Shown here: positions 7,294 through 13,606 of the stretch, piece after piece
Position numbering within the stretch: the first letter of the stretch is position 1
Layout of the letters: each line of letters begins with the position of its first letter
DNA from: JAWXUE01 sp044432865
Lineage (GTDB): Bacteria; Bacillota_I; Bacilli_A; Acholeplasmatales; Anaeroplasmataceae
Assembly: GCA_044432865.1 (NCBI GenBank)
Contig: JAWXUF010000033.1
Span: 1 to 13,655, forward strand
Length of the DNA: 13,655 nt
Reading direction: 5' to 3'
Notes under the pieces: model-generated
The model's database searches: none
What the model was told of the DNA's origin: nothing
Seen by the model: only the letters and a program-made list of their open reading frames with translations
Position numbers and translations under genes: made by a program

Positions 7294-8589
7294 TTAATGT
7301 TTTAAGTTATATAAACCTTTTAATCCCATGAAAACCGCTGTATCAGCTAATTGATCTTCAATTCTTAATAATTGGTTATATTTAGCGATTCTGTCACTTC
7401 TTGAAGCAGAACCAGTTTTGATTTGCCCAGCATTTGTAGCAACAACGATATCAGAAATAGTAGTATCTTCTGTTTCACCAGATCTATGAGAAACTACTGC
7501 AGTATATCCAGCACGTTTAGCCATTTCAATAGCTTCGAAAGTTTCAGTTAAAGTACCAATTTGGTTAACTTTAATTAAGATAGAGTTAGCAACACCCATT
7601 TCAATACCTTTAGCTAATTTTTCAGTATTAGTAACGAATAAATCATCACCAACTAATTGAACTTTAGATCCTAAAGCTTCAGTTAATGCTTTCCATCCTT
7701 CCCAATCATTTTCATCTAAACCATCTTCGATAGTGATGATAGGGAATTTTTCTACTAATTCTTCATAATAAGAAATCATTTCAGCTGAAGATTTTTTAAC
7801 TTCAACTCCACCAGCTTTTAATACATAAGTATCTTTTTTATCAAAGAACTCAGATGCAGCAACATCGATTCCTAAGTTAATATCTTTACCTGGTTTGTAA
7901 CCAGCTTTTTTAATAGCTTCTACTACTAATTCGAAAGCTTCAGTATTTCCAGTTAATTTTGGAGCATATCCACCTTCATCACCTACAGAAGTTGCATATC
8001 CTTTTGCTTTTAAGATAGTTTTTAAAGCATGGAATACTTCAGCACCCATTCTTAAAGCTTCTTTGAAGCAGCAAGCTCCACTAGGTAAAATCATGATTTC
8101 TTGGAAATCGATACAGAAATCTGCATGAGCTCCACCATTTAAGATATTCATCATTGGTAATGGTAATTGTTTAGCATTAAATCCACCTAAGTAGTTATAT
8201 AATTCAACACCTAATAAATCAGCAGCAGCTCTAGCTACAGCCATAGATACACCTAAAATTGCATTAGCTCCTAAGTTACCTTTGTTTTTAGTTCCGTCTA
8301 AAGCGATCATAGCTTTGTCAATTCCAACTTGGTCAGTTACATTGAATCCAACTAAAGCAGGAGCAATTGTTTCATTAACATTCGCAACAGCTTTTAATAC
8401 ACCTTTTCCTAAATAACGAGTTTTATCTCCATCTCTTAATTCAACTGCTTCATGTTCTCCAGTTGATGCACCTGATGGCACTAAAGCACGTCCAAACGCA
8501 CCTGATTCAGTTGTAACTTCAACTTCAACAGTTGGGTTACCTCTTGAGTCTAATACTTCTCTTGCATAAATTTTTTCAATAAATGGCAT
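7294..8589 (-). CDS. eno: Enolase (phosphopyruvate hydratase)
   Basis: Enolase converts 2-phosphoglycerate to phosphoenolpyruvate in glycolysis. The 431-residue product has the normal family length. Key residues are in place: S42 in the mobile loop (VPSGASTGEHEA), H155, E164 (D-F-Q-E), E205 (GDEGG), Mg2+ ligands D242, E288 and D315, K340 (K-V-N-Q-I-G-T), H368-R369-S370 (SHRSGETED) and K391. One loop is unusual: after GGAHAD the usual Asn-Asn is replaced by F158-C159, and C173-C174 follow shortly. ATG has a good AAAGGAG site 8 nt upstream. The codons look more selected than in neighbouring genes, as expected for a highly expressed gene. It is probably transcribed alone, since it has a promoter signal in front and a strong terminator behind. 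Confidence 0.98.
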   Translation of the reverse strand: MPFIEKIYAREVLDSRGNPTVEVEVTTESGAFGRALVPSGASTGEHEAVELRDGDKTRYLGKGVLKAVANVNETIAPALVGFNVTDQVGIDKAMIALDGTKNKGNLGANAILGVSMAVARAAADLLGVELYNYLGGFNAKQLPLPMMNILNGGAHADFCIDFQEIMILPSGACCFKEALRMGAEVFHALKTILKAKGYATSVGDEGGYAPKLTGNTEAFELVVEAIKKAGYKPGKDINLGIDVAASEFFDKKDTYVLKAGGVEVKKSSAEMISYYEELVEKFPIITIEDGLDENDWEGWKALTEALGSKVQLVGDDLFVTNTEKLAKGIEMGVANSILIKVNQIGTLTETFEAIEMAKRAGYTAVVSHRSGETEDTTISDIVVATNAGQIKTGSASRSDRIAKYNQLLRIEDQLADTAVFMGLKGLYNLKH

Positions 8590-8632
8590 TGTTATTTCTC
8601 CTTTAAAATTATATTTATTTTTTACATATTCA

Positions 8633-8661
8633 ATTATATCAAAATTTTACAAAAAAATAAA
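8633..8661 (-). promoter_or_regulatory. Probable promoter of eno
   Basis: A perfect -10 TATAAT (complement of 8633-8638) is present on the minus strand, with only a weak -35 (TTTATT) 17 nt upstream. It leaves a leader of about 40 nt carrying the AAAGGAG site. An A/T-rich inverted repeat (8643-8657 with 8665-8678) lies on top of the -35 region and may weakly end transcription from the upstream gene. Confidence 0.5.
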
Positions 8662-8676
8662 CACTTTTTTTGAAAA

Positions 8677-9162
8677 TTAAAAATAATTATTTTTACTATT
8701 TCTATATGTTAAATAAATTGTATAAACAACAATTAGTAAGAACAATAAATTATTAATAGAAAATTCATTGATGTAATATAATGGATTAAATATTTGAATA
8801 GTATCATAGAATCCATGCTCAAAACTAAGCAGGAAATATGATAGTTCAAACGTTCTATTATATGCAAATAATGAGACACTGTTAAAAATATATAAACCAA
8901 CTAATAAAAATACAACACTTAGTAGTGGATATAGTATGTGTCTATTATAATATGATTCTTTTACACTCCTAGCAATAAATAACCCAATAAAATAAATTAA
9001 TAAACTAGTTTGAATATTAAAAATCAATATTAATACAACATTTACAAGTCCCATCAACACTGAATACAACAACATTGTTATTATTCCATTTTTTAATACT
9101 TTTAATACATCTTCTTTGTATATTTCATTTTTAAATTCATTTTTTAATTTTCTAAAATTCAT
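8677..9162 (-). CDS. Unknown four-helix membrane protein
   Basis: I do not recognise this 161-residue protein. It has a charged, Lys-rich N-terminal 25 residues, then hydrophobic helices at about 27-49, 51-66, 77-98 and 137-153. A basic loop (A-R-S-V-K-E-S-Y-Y-N-R-H) separates helices 2 and 3. An aromatic-rich stretch (102-130) precedes the last helix and could lie along the membrane surface. There are no enzyme motifs. ATG is preceded by AAAGGTGAT, a good ribosome binding site, and by its own promoter. It faces away from the plus-strand gene at 9280, with which it shares a 117-nt divergent control region. The C-terminus is polar and Asn/Lys-rich. Confidence 0.75.
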   Translation of the reverse strand: MNFRKLKNEFKNEIYKEDVLKVLKNGIITMLLYSVLMGLVNVVLILIFNIQTSLLIYFIGLFIARSVKESYYNRHILYPLLSVVFLLVGLYIFNSVSLFAYNRTFELSYFLLSFEHGFYDTIQIFNPLYYINEFSINNLLFLLIVVYTIYLTYRNSKNNYF

Positions 9163-9182
9163 TTATAATCACCTTTACCTAT

Positions 9183-9210
9183 ATTATATCTTTTTTAGTC
9201 TCTTTTACAA
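9183..9210 (-). promoter_or_regulatory. Leftward promoter for the four-helix membrane protein
   Basis: The minus strand shows -35 TTGTAA (9205-9210), a 16-nt spacer and a perfect -10 TATAAT (9183-9188), about 20 nt before the start codon. It is back-to-back with the rightward promoter at 9224-9252. Confidence 0.7.
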
Positions 9211-9223
9211 CATAATACTCATA

Positions 9224-9252
9224 TTGCTTTATTCAATGAAATGTTCTATACT
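9224..9252 (+). promoter_or_regulatory. Rightward promoter for the phospholipase-like gene
   Basis: -35 TTGCTT (9224-9229), a 17-nt spacer and -10 TATACT (9247-9252) lie 27 nt upstream of the ATG at 9280. The two -35 elements of this divergent pair are only 13 nt apart, so one bound regulator could affect both genes. Confidence 0.6.
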
Positions 9253-9279
9253 TATTTTAATAGATAGGAAGTGAATTAA

Positions 9280-10221
9280 ATGTTACATTATTACATTATG
9301 CATGATTTAGTAAATAATCTTGACCAAAAATATAAAGAACAATTCACTTCATTTGATCGATTGTTTTTTTCAGCTAATTATATTAAAATGATGGATTTTT
9401 ATAACATTTTATCATTAAAAGAAAATCCATATAATTTAAGAGAAAAGTTTGAAACGGAAAGTAAACAAAGAGAGTTAATTGATTTCTTCATTAAAAGAGC
9501 AAAAGAAATGAATTATGATCAAAGTGTTATTTTATTAGCATACGGAATAATTGTCAATAAAGCAATAAATGAGATAACAAAGCCATATTATGATAGTTTA
9601 TGTGGTGTAGGAACAGATCCTAGAACAATGAAAAAGAAACAAAAATTAGAGAGAATAATTTGTTATCATTTAAGAGATGTATTCACCGTTAAAAACAAAG
9701 AATATAAAAAAATATTTGAAACTTATACAGCAACAGAATCAGAATTAGATACTATCACTGCTGCTTTTACAAAAGTATTTCAGTTCTCTAATACTAAAAC
9801 ATTATTACTAAAATGCCAAGAAAATTTAAAATTTTATTATAATCAAAATGTTAATTTTTTATATTTTAAAATAAGATATTATAACTTCTTAGATAAACGC
9901 TCTAAATCAAAAGTTGGATTACGTGGTTGTTTAAGAACAAAATTATTTAAAAAGAAATACGATTATTTAAATATAAATAATCGTAAATGGTTAAACCCAT
10001 ATACTAATCTCAACGAAAGTTTATCATTCTTCGAGATATATCAAAAAATAGTTGATGAAGTAAATTTAAAAGCTGATCAATTAAATGAATTAATTTTTTA
10101 TACTGATAAGAAACATAAAAAATTAATGGATCCTGTTAAACAAGAAATAGTTAATAAAAAATTAGTTAATCCAATTTTTAAAAGACGCACAATATTTAAA
10201 AGAAAAAAACCTCGAAAATAA
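9280..10221 (+). CDS. Unknown protein, possible metal-site-less relative of zinc-dependent phospholipase C
   Basis: This 313-residue soluble protein is rich in Lys, Asn, Tyr and Phe, with no signal peptide or membrane helix. ATG follows AGGAAGTG. The first 130 residues recall the all-helical zinc-dependent phospholipase C-like family. MLHYYIMHDLVNNL resembles that family's start, and Y88-G-I-I-V-N93-K-A-I-N97-E-I-T-K101-P-Y-Y occupies the place of the family motif G-F-x-x-H-Y-x-x-D-x-x-x-H-P-Y. If that alignment is right, the three metal ligands have become Asn, Asn and Lys, so the protein would not be a working zinc hydrolase. A later K-x-K-L-E-R-I-I segment (119-127) would match the family's H-x-x-x-E helix. 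The C-terminal third is strongly basic (FKRRTIFKRKKPRK), suggesting nucleic acid or membrane-surface contact. The homology is my pattern match and is tentative; the reading frame itself is secure. Confidence 0.7.
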   Translation: MLHYYIMHDLVNNLDQKYKEQFTSFDRLFFSANYIKMMDFYNILSLKENPYNLREKFETESKQRELIDFFIKRAKEMNYDQSVILLAYGIIVNKAINEITKPYYDSLCGVGTDPRTMKKKQKLERIICYHLRDVFTVKNKEYKKIFETYTATESELDTITAAFTKVFQFSNTKTLLLKCQENLKFYYNQNVNFLYFKIRYYNFLDKRSKSKVGLRGCLRTKLFKKKYDYLNINNRKWLNPYTNLNESLSFFEIYQKIVDEVNLKADQLNELIFYTDKKHKKLMDPVKQEIVNKKLVNPIFKRRTIFKRKKPRK

Positions 10222-10235
10222 CTTCGAGGTTTTTT
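10203..10235. terminator. Bidirectional terminator between convergent genes
   Basis: CCTCGAA (10210-10216) and TTCGAGG (10223-10229) form a 7-bp stem with a 6-nt loop, flanked by an A-run on the left and a T-run on the right. It therefore works in both directions. The TAA stop of the plus-strand gene (10219-10221) lies in the loop, and the rsfS stop on the minus strand is 1 nt beyond the other side. Confidence 0.85.
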
Positions 10236-10236
10236 A

Positions 10237-10575
10237 TTATTTACTTAATGTAATTAAAGGCATATCAACATATAATCTTTCTAAATCGTAATGAATTCTT
10301 TCTTCATACGTAAATACATTTAACAAGATATCATTTAAATCAATTAAAGTCCAATTAGAACCTTCTCCATTGATATTTCTAAAATCTAGATTACATTCAT
10401 TAGTTTTCTTTGCTTTATTAATATAATCTACTAAAGCAGCAGCTTGACGTGCAACATCTACTGTAGCAATAAAAACATAATCAAATAATGAAGACACTCC
10501 TCTTAAATCAAAAACTTTGATATCTTGAGCGCCAACCTTTTCTAAATATTCATTAATCATATTTAATTTTTCCAT
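10237..10575 (-). CDS. rsfS: Ribosomal silencing factor RsfS
   Basis: RsfS binds ribosomal protein uL14 and blocks joining of the two subunits when nutrients are short. The 112-residue protein has the family core: A-Q-D-I-K-V-F-D-L-R-G-V-S-S-L-F-D-Y-V-F-I-A-T, a Q-A-A-A-L-V helix, then G-E-G-S-N-W-T-L-I-D-L-N-D-I-L-L-N-V-F (matching the usual W-x-L-I-D-x-G-D-V-x-V-H-x-F) and a Y-x-L-E-R-L-Y ending. In the usual G-D/H motif, Gly is Asn and His is Asn. The start is ATG at 10573-10575, with GGTGA 6 nt upstream and placed 1 nt after the yqeK stop. An in-frame ATG four codons earlier (10585-10587) is possible but lies too close to its GGAAG. It is the last gene of the yqeG operon. Confidence 0.93.
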   Translation of the reverse strand: MEKLNMINEYLEKVGAQDIKVFDLRGVSSLFDYVFIATVDVARQAAALVDYINKAKKTNECNLDFRNINGEGSNWTLIDLNDILLNVFTYEERIHYDLERLYVDMPLITLSK

Positions 10576-10576
10576 T

Positions 10577-11137
10577 TTATTCACCATACTTCCTGTTTAT
10601 ATTTATTTGTTCATCAGTAGGTGTTTGACCACGTTCTAATAAACTTTTTATTGTTAATGATAAAGTCATTTTCAAAGCTTTATCAAAATCACCATCTAAT
10701 AACACTTTTCTTGTTTTAAGACAATAATCATACGTTCTATTCTCTTCACAAAAATCGCTTAATAAAATAATTTTATCTAGTAAACTCATATTCATATTTC
10801 CATAAACATGTGAACGTACTGCTATTATAACATCTTCTTCTAAAAAATCATACTTATTTTTAATATAATTACTAGCAGAGTACGCATGAGCGAGAACTTT
10901 AGTTTGCATAGAATCAATTTCTTCTTGTGATAAAAACTCTAATTGTTTTTCATAACTTAGATTTTTATGGATATCATGAAGCAATGCTGCTACTTCACAT
11001 TTATAAGGATCACATCCATATTTTTCACCTAAATAAACAGCTAGATCTCTTACTCCATATATATGTTTTAATCTATTAGGATTATTTTTAAAAGTGATTT
11101 CTAACTCTTCTTTGATTTTATCCAATAAATCCGTCAC
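10577..11137 (-). CDS. yqeK: YqeK, HD-domain Ap4A hydrolase
   Basis: YqeK-family enzymes split diadenosine tetraphosphate symmetrically into two ADP. The 186-residue protein is close to the usual length. It has the HD metal residues H25, H54-D55 (ALLHDIHKN), H84 (L-A-H-A-Y-S-A), H110 (R-S-H-V-Y-G) and D128 (LLSDFCEENRTYD). The start is GTG at 11135-11137, supported by AAAGG 9 nt upstream and lying inside the 3' end of yqeH (20-nt overlap), so translation is probably coupled. In Bacillus, aroE, yhbY and nadD usually lie between yqeH and yqeK; none is present here. A di-iron centre as in characterised YqeK enzymes is expected from the family and cannot be seen directly. Confidence 0.93.
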   Translation of the reverse strand: MTDLLDKIKEELEITFKNNPNRLKHIYGVRDLAVYLGEKYGCDPYKCEVAALLHDIHKNLSYEKQLEFLSQEEIDSMQTKVLAHAYSASNYIKNKYDFLEEDVIIAVRSHVYGNMNMSLLDKIILLSDFCEENRTYDYCLKTRKVLLDGDFDKALKMTLSLTIKSLLERGQTPTDEQININRKYGE

Positions 11138-12212
11138 GTTTAATTACCTTTGTACCTTTTACTACTTTAACGCTAAATTCTCCACTTGAAACTCTAATAA
11201 ATCCTAATCCTAAAATTACTAATTCACAAGACTCTTTTGTTTTAAATGTAAATTCATCATATTCATAGTTATCAACATTGAATAACTCTTTATTTCTACT
11301 AGTGAAAAGTTCAGTAGACTTTTCAAGTTTAGTACGATGTAATTTAATATTATTACTAAAATAGAAAGTAATAGTTTGTGCTTCTCCTTTTAAGAAAGAG
11401 AAACAAGCAAATCCATTCATAATAATTGATTGTTCTGGATTTAATTGATAGTTTCTTGCATTGATTTCTTTATTTGGCATAATTAATTTATAGTTTGCTG
11501 GATCAACATGATTTAATAAATTTCCTTTATTAATAATACCTGGAGTATCAATTAAAAATTTATTATCATCAAAGAAAGGTATCTCAATTAAATCAATTGT
11601 AGTACCAGGAATAACTGATGTAGTAATACCTTTATTTGCAATACCTACACTTTTTAATAATGCATTAATAAATGTAGATTTACCTACGTTACTTACCCCA
11701 ACGATATAAACATCTCTGTTTCTTCTATGTCTATCGATTTTTTCTAATATTTCATCAACATATTGTTTTTTTATAATTGATGTAACATAACAATCAATGC
11801 ACTTCATATTTTCTTTATTTAATCTATGTCTTATAATATTTTCTAATTTATAAGGTTTTAAACTTTTAGGTAATAAATCAACTTTATTAGCAACAACAAT
11901 GAAATTCTTATCTCTTAACAAATCATTTATTTCATCTAAAAAAGTACCTTCAAAATCAAAAACATCTACTAAATATATAAATAAAGCATTTTTATTAACA
12001 TTTTTATTAAAGATATCTTCATATACTTTAATATCTAAATCATTTTTTGTTATTTTATTGTAATGTCTAATTTGAAAACATCTATGACAAACTAATGATT
12101 CTAAACTATCATCTTCTAATAATTTAGGTAATACATACCCTAATTGAGTATTGTCATCACATTGAATTTTCGAACCACACCCAATACAGCTTAAATTAGA
12201 AATGTTTCTCAT
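11118..12212 (-). CDS. yqeH: YqeH, circularly permuted ribosome-assembly GTPase
   Basis: YqeH is a GTPase needed for making the 30S subunit. The 364-residue protein begins with a four-cysteine zinc finger (C9-x-G-C12 and C42-H-R-C45-F). The GTPase motifs then occur in permuted order: G4 N109-K-V-D, G5 around V143-T-S, G1 G172-V-S-N-V-G-K-S-T, G2 around P202-G-T-T and G3 D222-T-P-G. The C-terminal part (about 240-364) matches the RNA/protein-binding half of the family, ending in V-K-V-V-K-G-T-K-V. ATG follows GAGG by 6 nt, and the gene overlaps yqeG by 17 nt. It is central in the yqeG-yqeH-yqeK-rsfS operon. Confidence 0.95.
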   Translation of the reverse strand: MRNISNLSCIGCGSKIQCDDNTQLGYVLPKLLEDDSLESLVCHRCFQIRHYNKITKNDLDIKVYEDIFNKNVNKNALFIYLVDVFDFEGTFLDEINDLLRDKNFIVVANKVDLLPKSLKPYKLENIIRHRLNKENMKCIDCYVTSIIKKQYVDEILEKIDRHRRNRDVYIVGVSNVGKSTFINALLKSVGIANKGITTSVIPGTTIDLIEIPFFDDNKFLIDTPGIINKGNLLNHVDPANYKLIMPNKEINARNYQLNPEQSIIMNGFACFSFLKGEAQTITFYFSNNIKLHRTKLEKSTELFTSRNKELFNVDNYEYDEFTFKTKESCELVILGLGFIRVSSGEFSVKVVKGTKVIKRDGFIG

Positions 12213-12762
12213 AATATTCCTCTAATCTTTCTTTAAATTTATCTGGAAATTTTCTTTTGATACTTCTTAAAACTCTTTTTTCATTAAATCTATTAACTTT
12301 AGTAATAAATCTTTCTGTTTTTTTATCAATAGCTTGAACTAATATCCCAGCAACACCAAATCTATTAGCACCGTAAATATCAGTCATTAATTGATCCCCA
12401 AAGAAAATAACTTCTTCTTTTTTAAATTCAGTTTTCTTTAAACCTTTTTTATACCCTCTTTTTAAAGGCTTAGTAGCAGATGAAACATATTCTACTCCAA
12501 ATAAATCAGAAAAATGTTTTACTCTTGCTTTACCAGAGTTTGATACAACAATTATTTTAAATCCTATTTCTTCCATTTGTTTTTTCCATTCAAATAGTTT
12601 TTCGTTAGGAACACTCTCTTTGTAAGATATTAACGTATTGTCTAAATCTGTAAGTATTAATCGAAACCCTTCTGCATATAGTTTATTGTAATCAACATCA
12701 TATATAGATTGTACATATTCATGTGGAAAAAATTTCTTTTTTGGTAAAAATAAATGTATCAT
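12196..12762 (-). CDS. yqeG: YqeG, HAD-superfamily IIIA phosphatase
   Basis: YqeG is a HAD-fold phosphatase conserved next to yqeH in Firmicutes; its physiological substrate is not settled. The 188-residue protein shows all four HAD motifs: T-D39-L-D41-N-T-L, S74-N-S, K98-P and G-D123-Q-L-M-T-D128. The start is ATG at 12760-12762, with GGAGGTG 6 nt upstream. An in-frame TTG at 12775-12777 lies at the edge of that Shine-Dalgarno and is rejected. The C-terminus is very basic and Glu-rich (about 145-188), slightly longer than the roughly 170-residue Bacillus protein. It is the first gene of the operon and lies divergent from the sigK-like gene. Confidence 0.93.
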   Translation of the reverse strand: MIHLFLPKKKFFPHEYVQSIYDVDYNKLYAEGFRLILTDLDNTLISYKESVPNEKLFEWKKQMEEIGFKIIVVSNSGKARVKHFSDLFGVEYVSSATKPLKRGYKKGLKKTEFKKEEVIFFGDQLMTDIYGANRFGVAGILVQAIDKKTERFITKVNRFNEKRVLRSIKRKFPDKFKERLEEYYEKHF

Positions 12763-12786
12763 TAAAAACACCTCCAATATTATGTA

Positions 12787-12815
12787 ATTATACCAAAATT
12801 TATATATTTTGTAAA
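12787..12815 (-). promoter_or_regulatory. Promoter of the yqeG-yqeH-yqeK-rsfS operon
   Basis: The minus strand has -35 TTTACA (12810-12815), a 17-nt spacer and an extended -10, TG-G-TATAAT (TATAAT at 12787-12792), about 25 nt before the ATG. The intergenic region is shared with the divergent sigK-like gene, for which I see no convincing vegetative promoter. Confidence 0.8.
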
Positions 12816-12834
12816 TGAATCAGGGGCGAGATTA

Positions 12835-13527
12835 TTGTTTAGTTTTTTTAGTTTTTTTATTTTTCCATTTTTTGGAGCACTTAAAAGTGAATCATATCCA
12901 GAAAAACTTACTCAGGAAGATGAAAAAATGTATTTAACACTTATGCAACAAGGTAGTAAAGAGGCTAGAAGCAAATTAATTGAACATAATTTAAGATTAG
13001 TTGCACATATAGCTAAAAAGTATGAATTAACTTTTGAGGAAAAAGATGATGTATTATCTATTGGAATTACAGGATTAATTAAAGCAGTTGATAATTTCAA
13101 TTTCAATGCTACAAATAAACTAGCAACATATGCTGCTAAATGTATTGAAAATGAAATATTAATGCATATTAGAAGTAATAAAAACAAGAAAAATACTGTA
13201 TCTTTATCTCAACCAATAGGAAGCGATAAAGATGGTAACGAAATTGAATTGATGGATATTGTTAAAGATAATACAGATTCTATTGAAGATATAATGTTAC
13301 AAGATGAGTTAGTACAAAGATTAGGTACATCTTTAAAAATTCTTACTGATACTGAGTTAGATATAATTAAAAGACGTTATGGTATATTTGGTTGTAAACA
13401 ACAAACTCAAAAAGAAATATCCGAAATTTTAGATATATCAAGAAGTTATGTATCTAGAATAGAAAAAAGAGCATTAATGAAATTGTATTTACATATGATT
13501 CAAGAAGAAAAAAATAAAAAGCGCTAA
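12835..13527 (+). CDS. sigK: SigK-type sporulation sigma factor
   Basis: This sigma-70 family factor most resembles sigma K, the late mother-cell sigma of sporulation. The 230-residue product (241 in Bacillus) has sigma region 2 at about 44-115 (ARSKLIEHNLRLVAHIAKKY, then LATYAAKCIENEILMHIR) and region 4 at about 165-220 (TQKEISEILDISRSYVSRIEKRALMK). D-K-D-G-N-E-I-E-L-M-D-I-V in the linker and S-R-S-Y-V-S-R-I-E-K-R-A-L-M-K favour SigK over SigE. The start is TTG at 12835-12837 after AGGGG. The first 15 residues (MFSFFSFFIFPFFGA) are very hydrophobic and precede S-Y-P-E-K-L, the place where pro-sigma-K is cleaved, so a short membrane-held pro-sequence is likely. No CATA-type SigE/SigK promoter was found in front. 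Confidence 0.88.
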   Translation: MFSFFSFFIFPFFGALKSESYPEKLTQEDEKMYLTLMQQGSKEARSKLIEHNLRLVAHIAKKYELTFEEKDDVLSIGITGLIKAVDNFNFNATNKLATYAAKCIENEILMHIRSNKNKKNTVSLSQPIGSDKDGNEIELMDIVKDNTDSIEDIMLQDELVQRLGTSLKILTDTELDIIKRRYGIFGCKQQTQKEISEILDISRSYVSRIEKRALMKLYLHMIQEEKNKKR

Positions 13528-13537
13528 TAGCGCTTTT
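13517..13537 (+). terminator. Hairpin at the end of sigK with a truncated T-run
   Basis: AAAAGCGCT (13517-13525) and AGCGCTTTT (13529-13537) form a perfect 9-bp stem with a 3-nt loop, and the sigK stop (13525-13527) lies in it. Only four T residues follow the GC core before the sequence turns into the likely IS end (TGAAACGCACCCC), so termination may be weak. Confidence 0.55.
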
Positions 13538-13543
13538 GAAACG

Positions 13544-13604
13544 CACCCCATTTCTTGGACACATAAATAAAATGTGTTACAATACAAGAAATGGGGTGTT
13601 TTTA
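13544..13604 (+). promoter_or_regulatory. IS-end promoter inside a long hairpin covering the transposase ribosome binding site
   Basis: CACCCCATTTCTTG (13544-13557) pairs perfectly with 13585-13598. An inner ACACAT/ATGTGT pair (13559-13564, 13572-13577) extends the hairpin. The arms enclose -35 TTGGAC (13555-13560), a 17-nt spacer and -10 TACAAT (13578-13583), so transcripts from this promoter would start near 13590, inside the right arm. The right arm contains the GGGGTG that serves the ATG at 13607. It is followed by a T-run, so read-through RNA can fold into a terminator-like hairpin. Confidence 0.7.
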
Positions 13605-13606
13605 TT

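Noticed and set aside
8643..8678. A/T-only inverted repeat after the four-helix membrane protein gene
   Set aside because: It has only one G-C pair and a bulge, with no clear T-run after it. It is mentioned under the eno promoter but is too weak to list as a terminator.
12912..13187. Open minus-strand frame of 91 codons inside sigK
   Set aside because: It is the reverse of conserved sigma region 2. Conservation lies on the plus strand.
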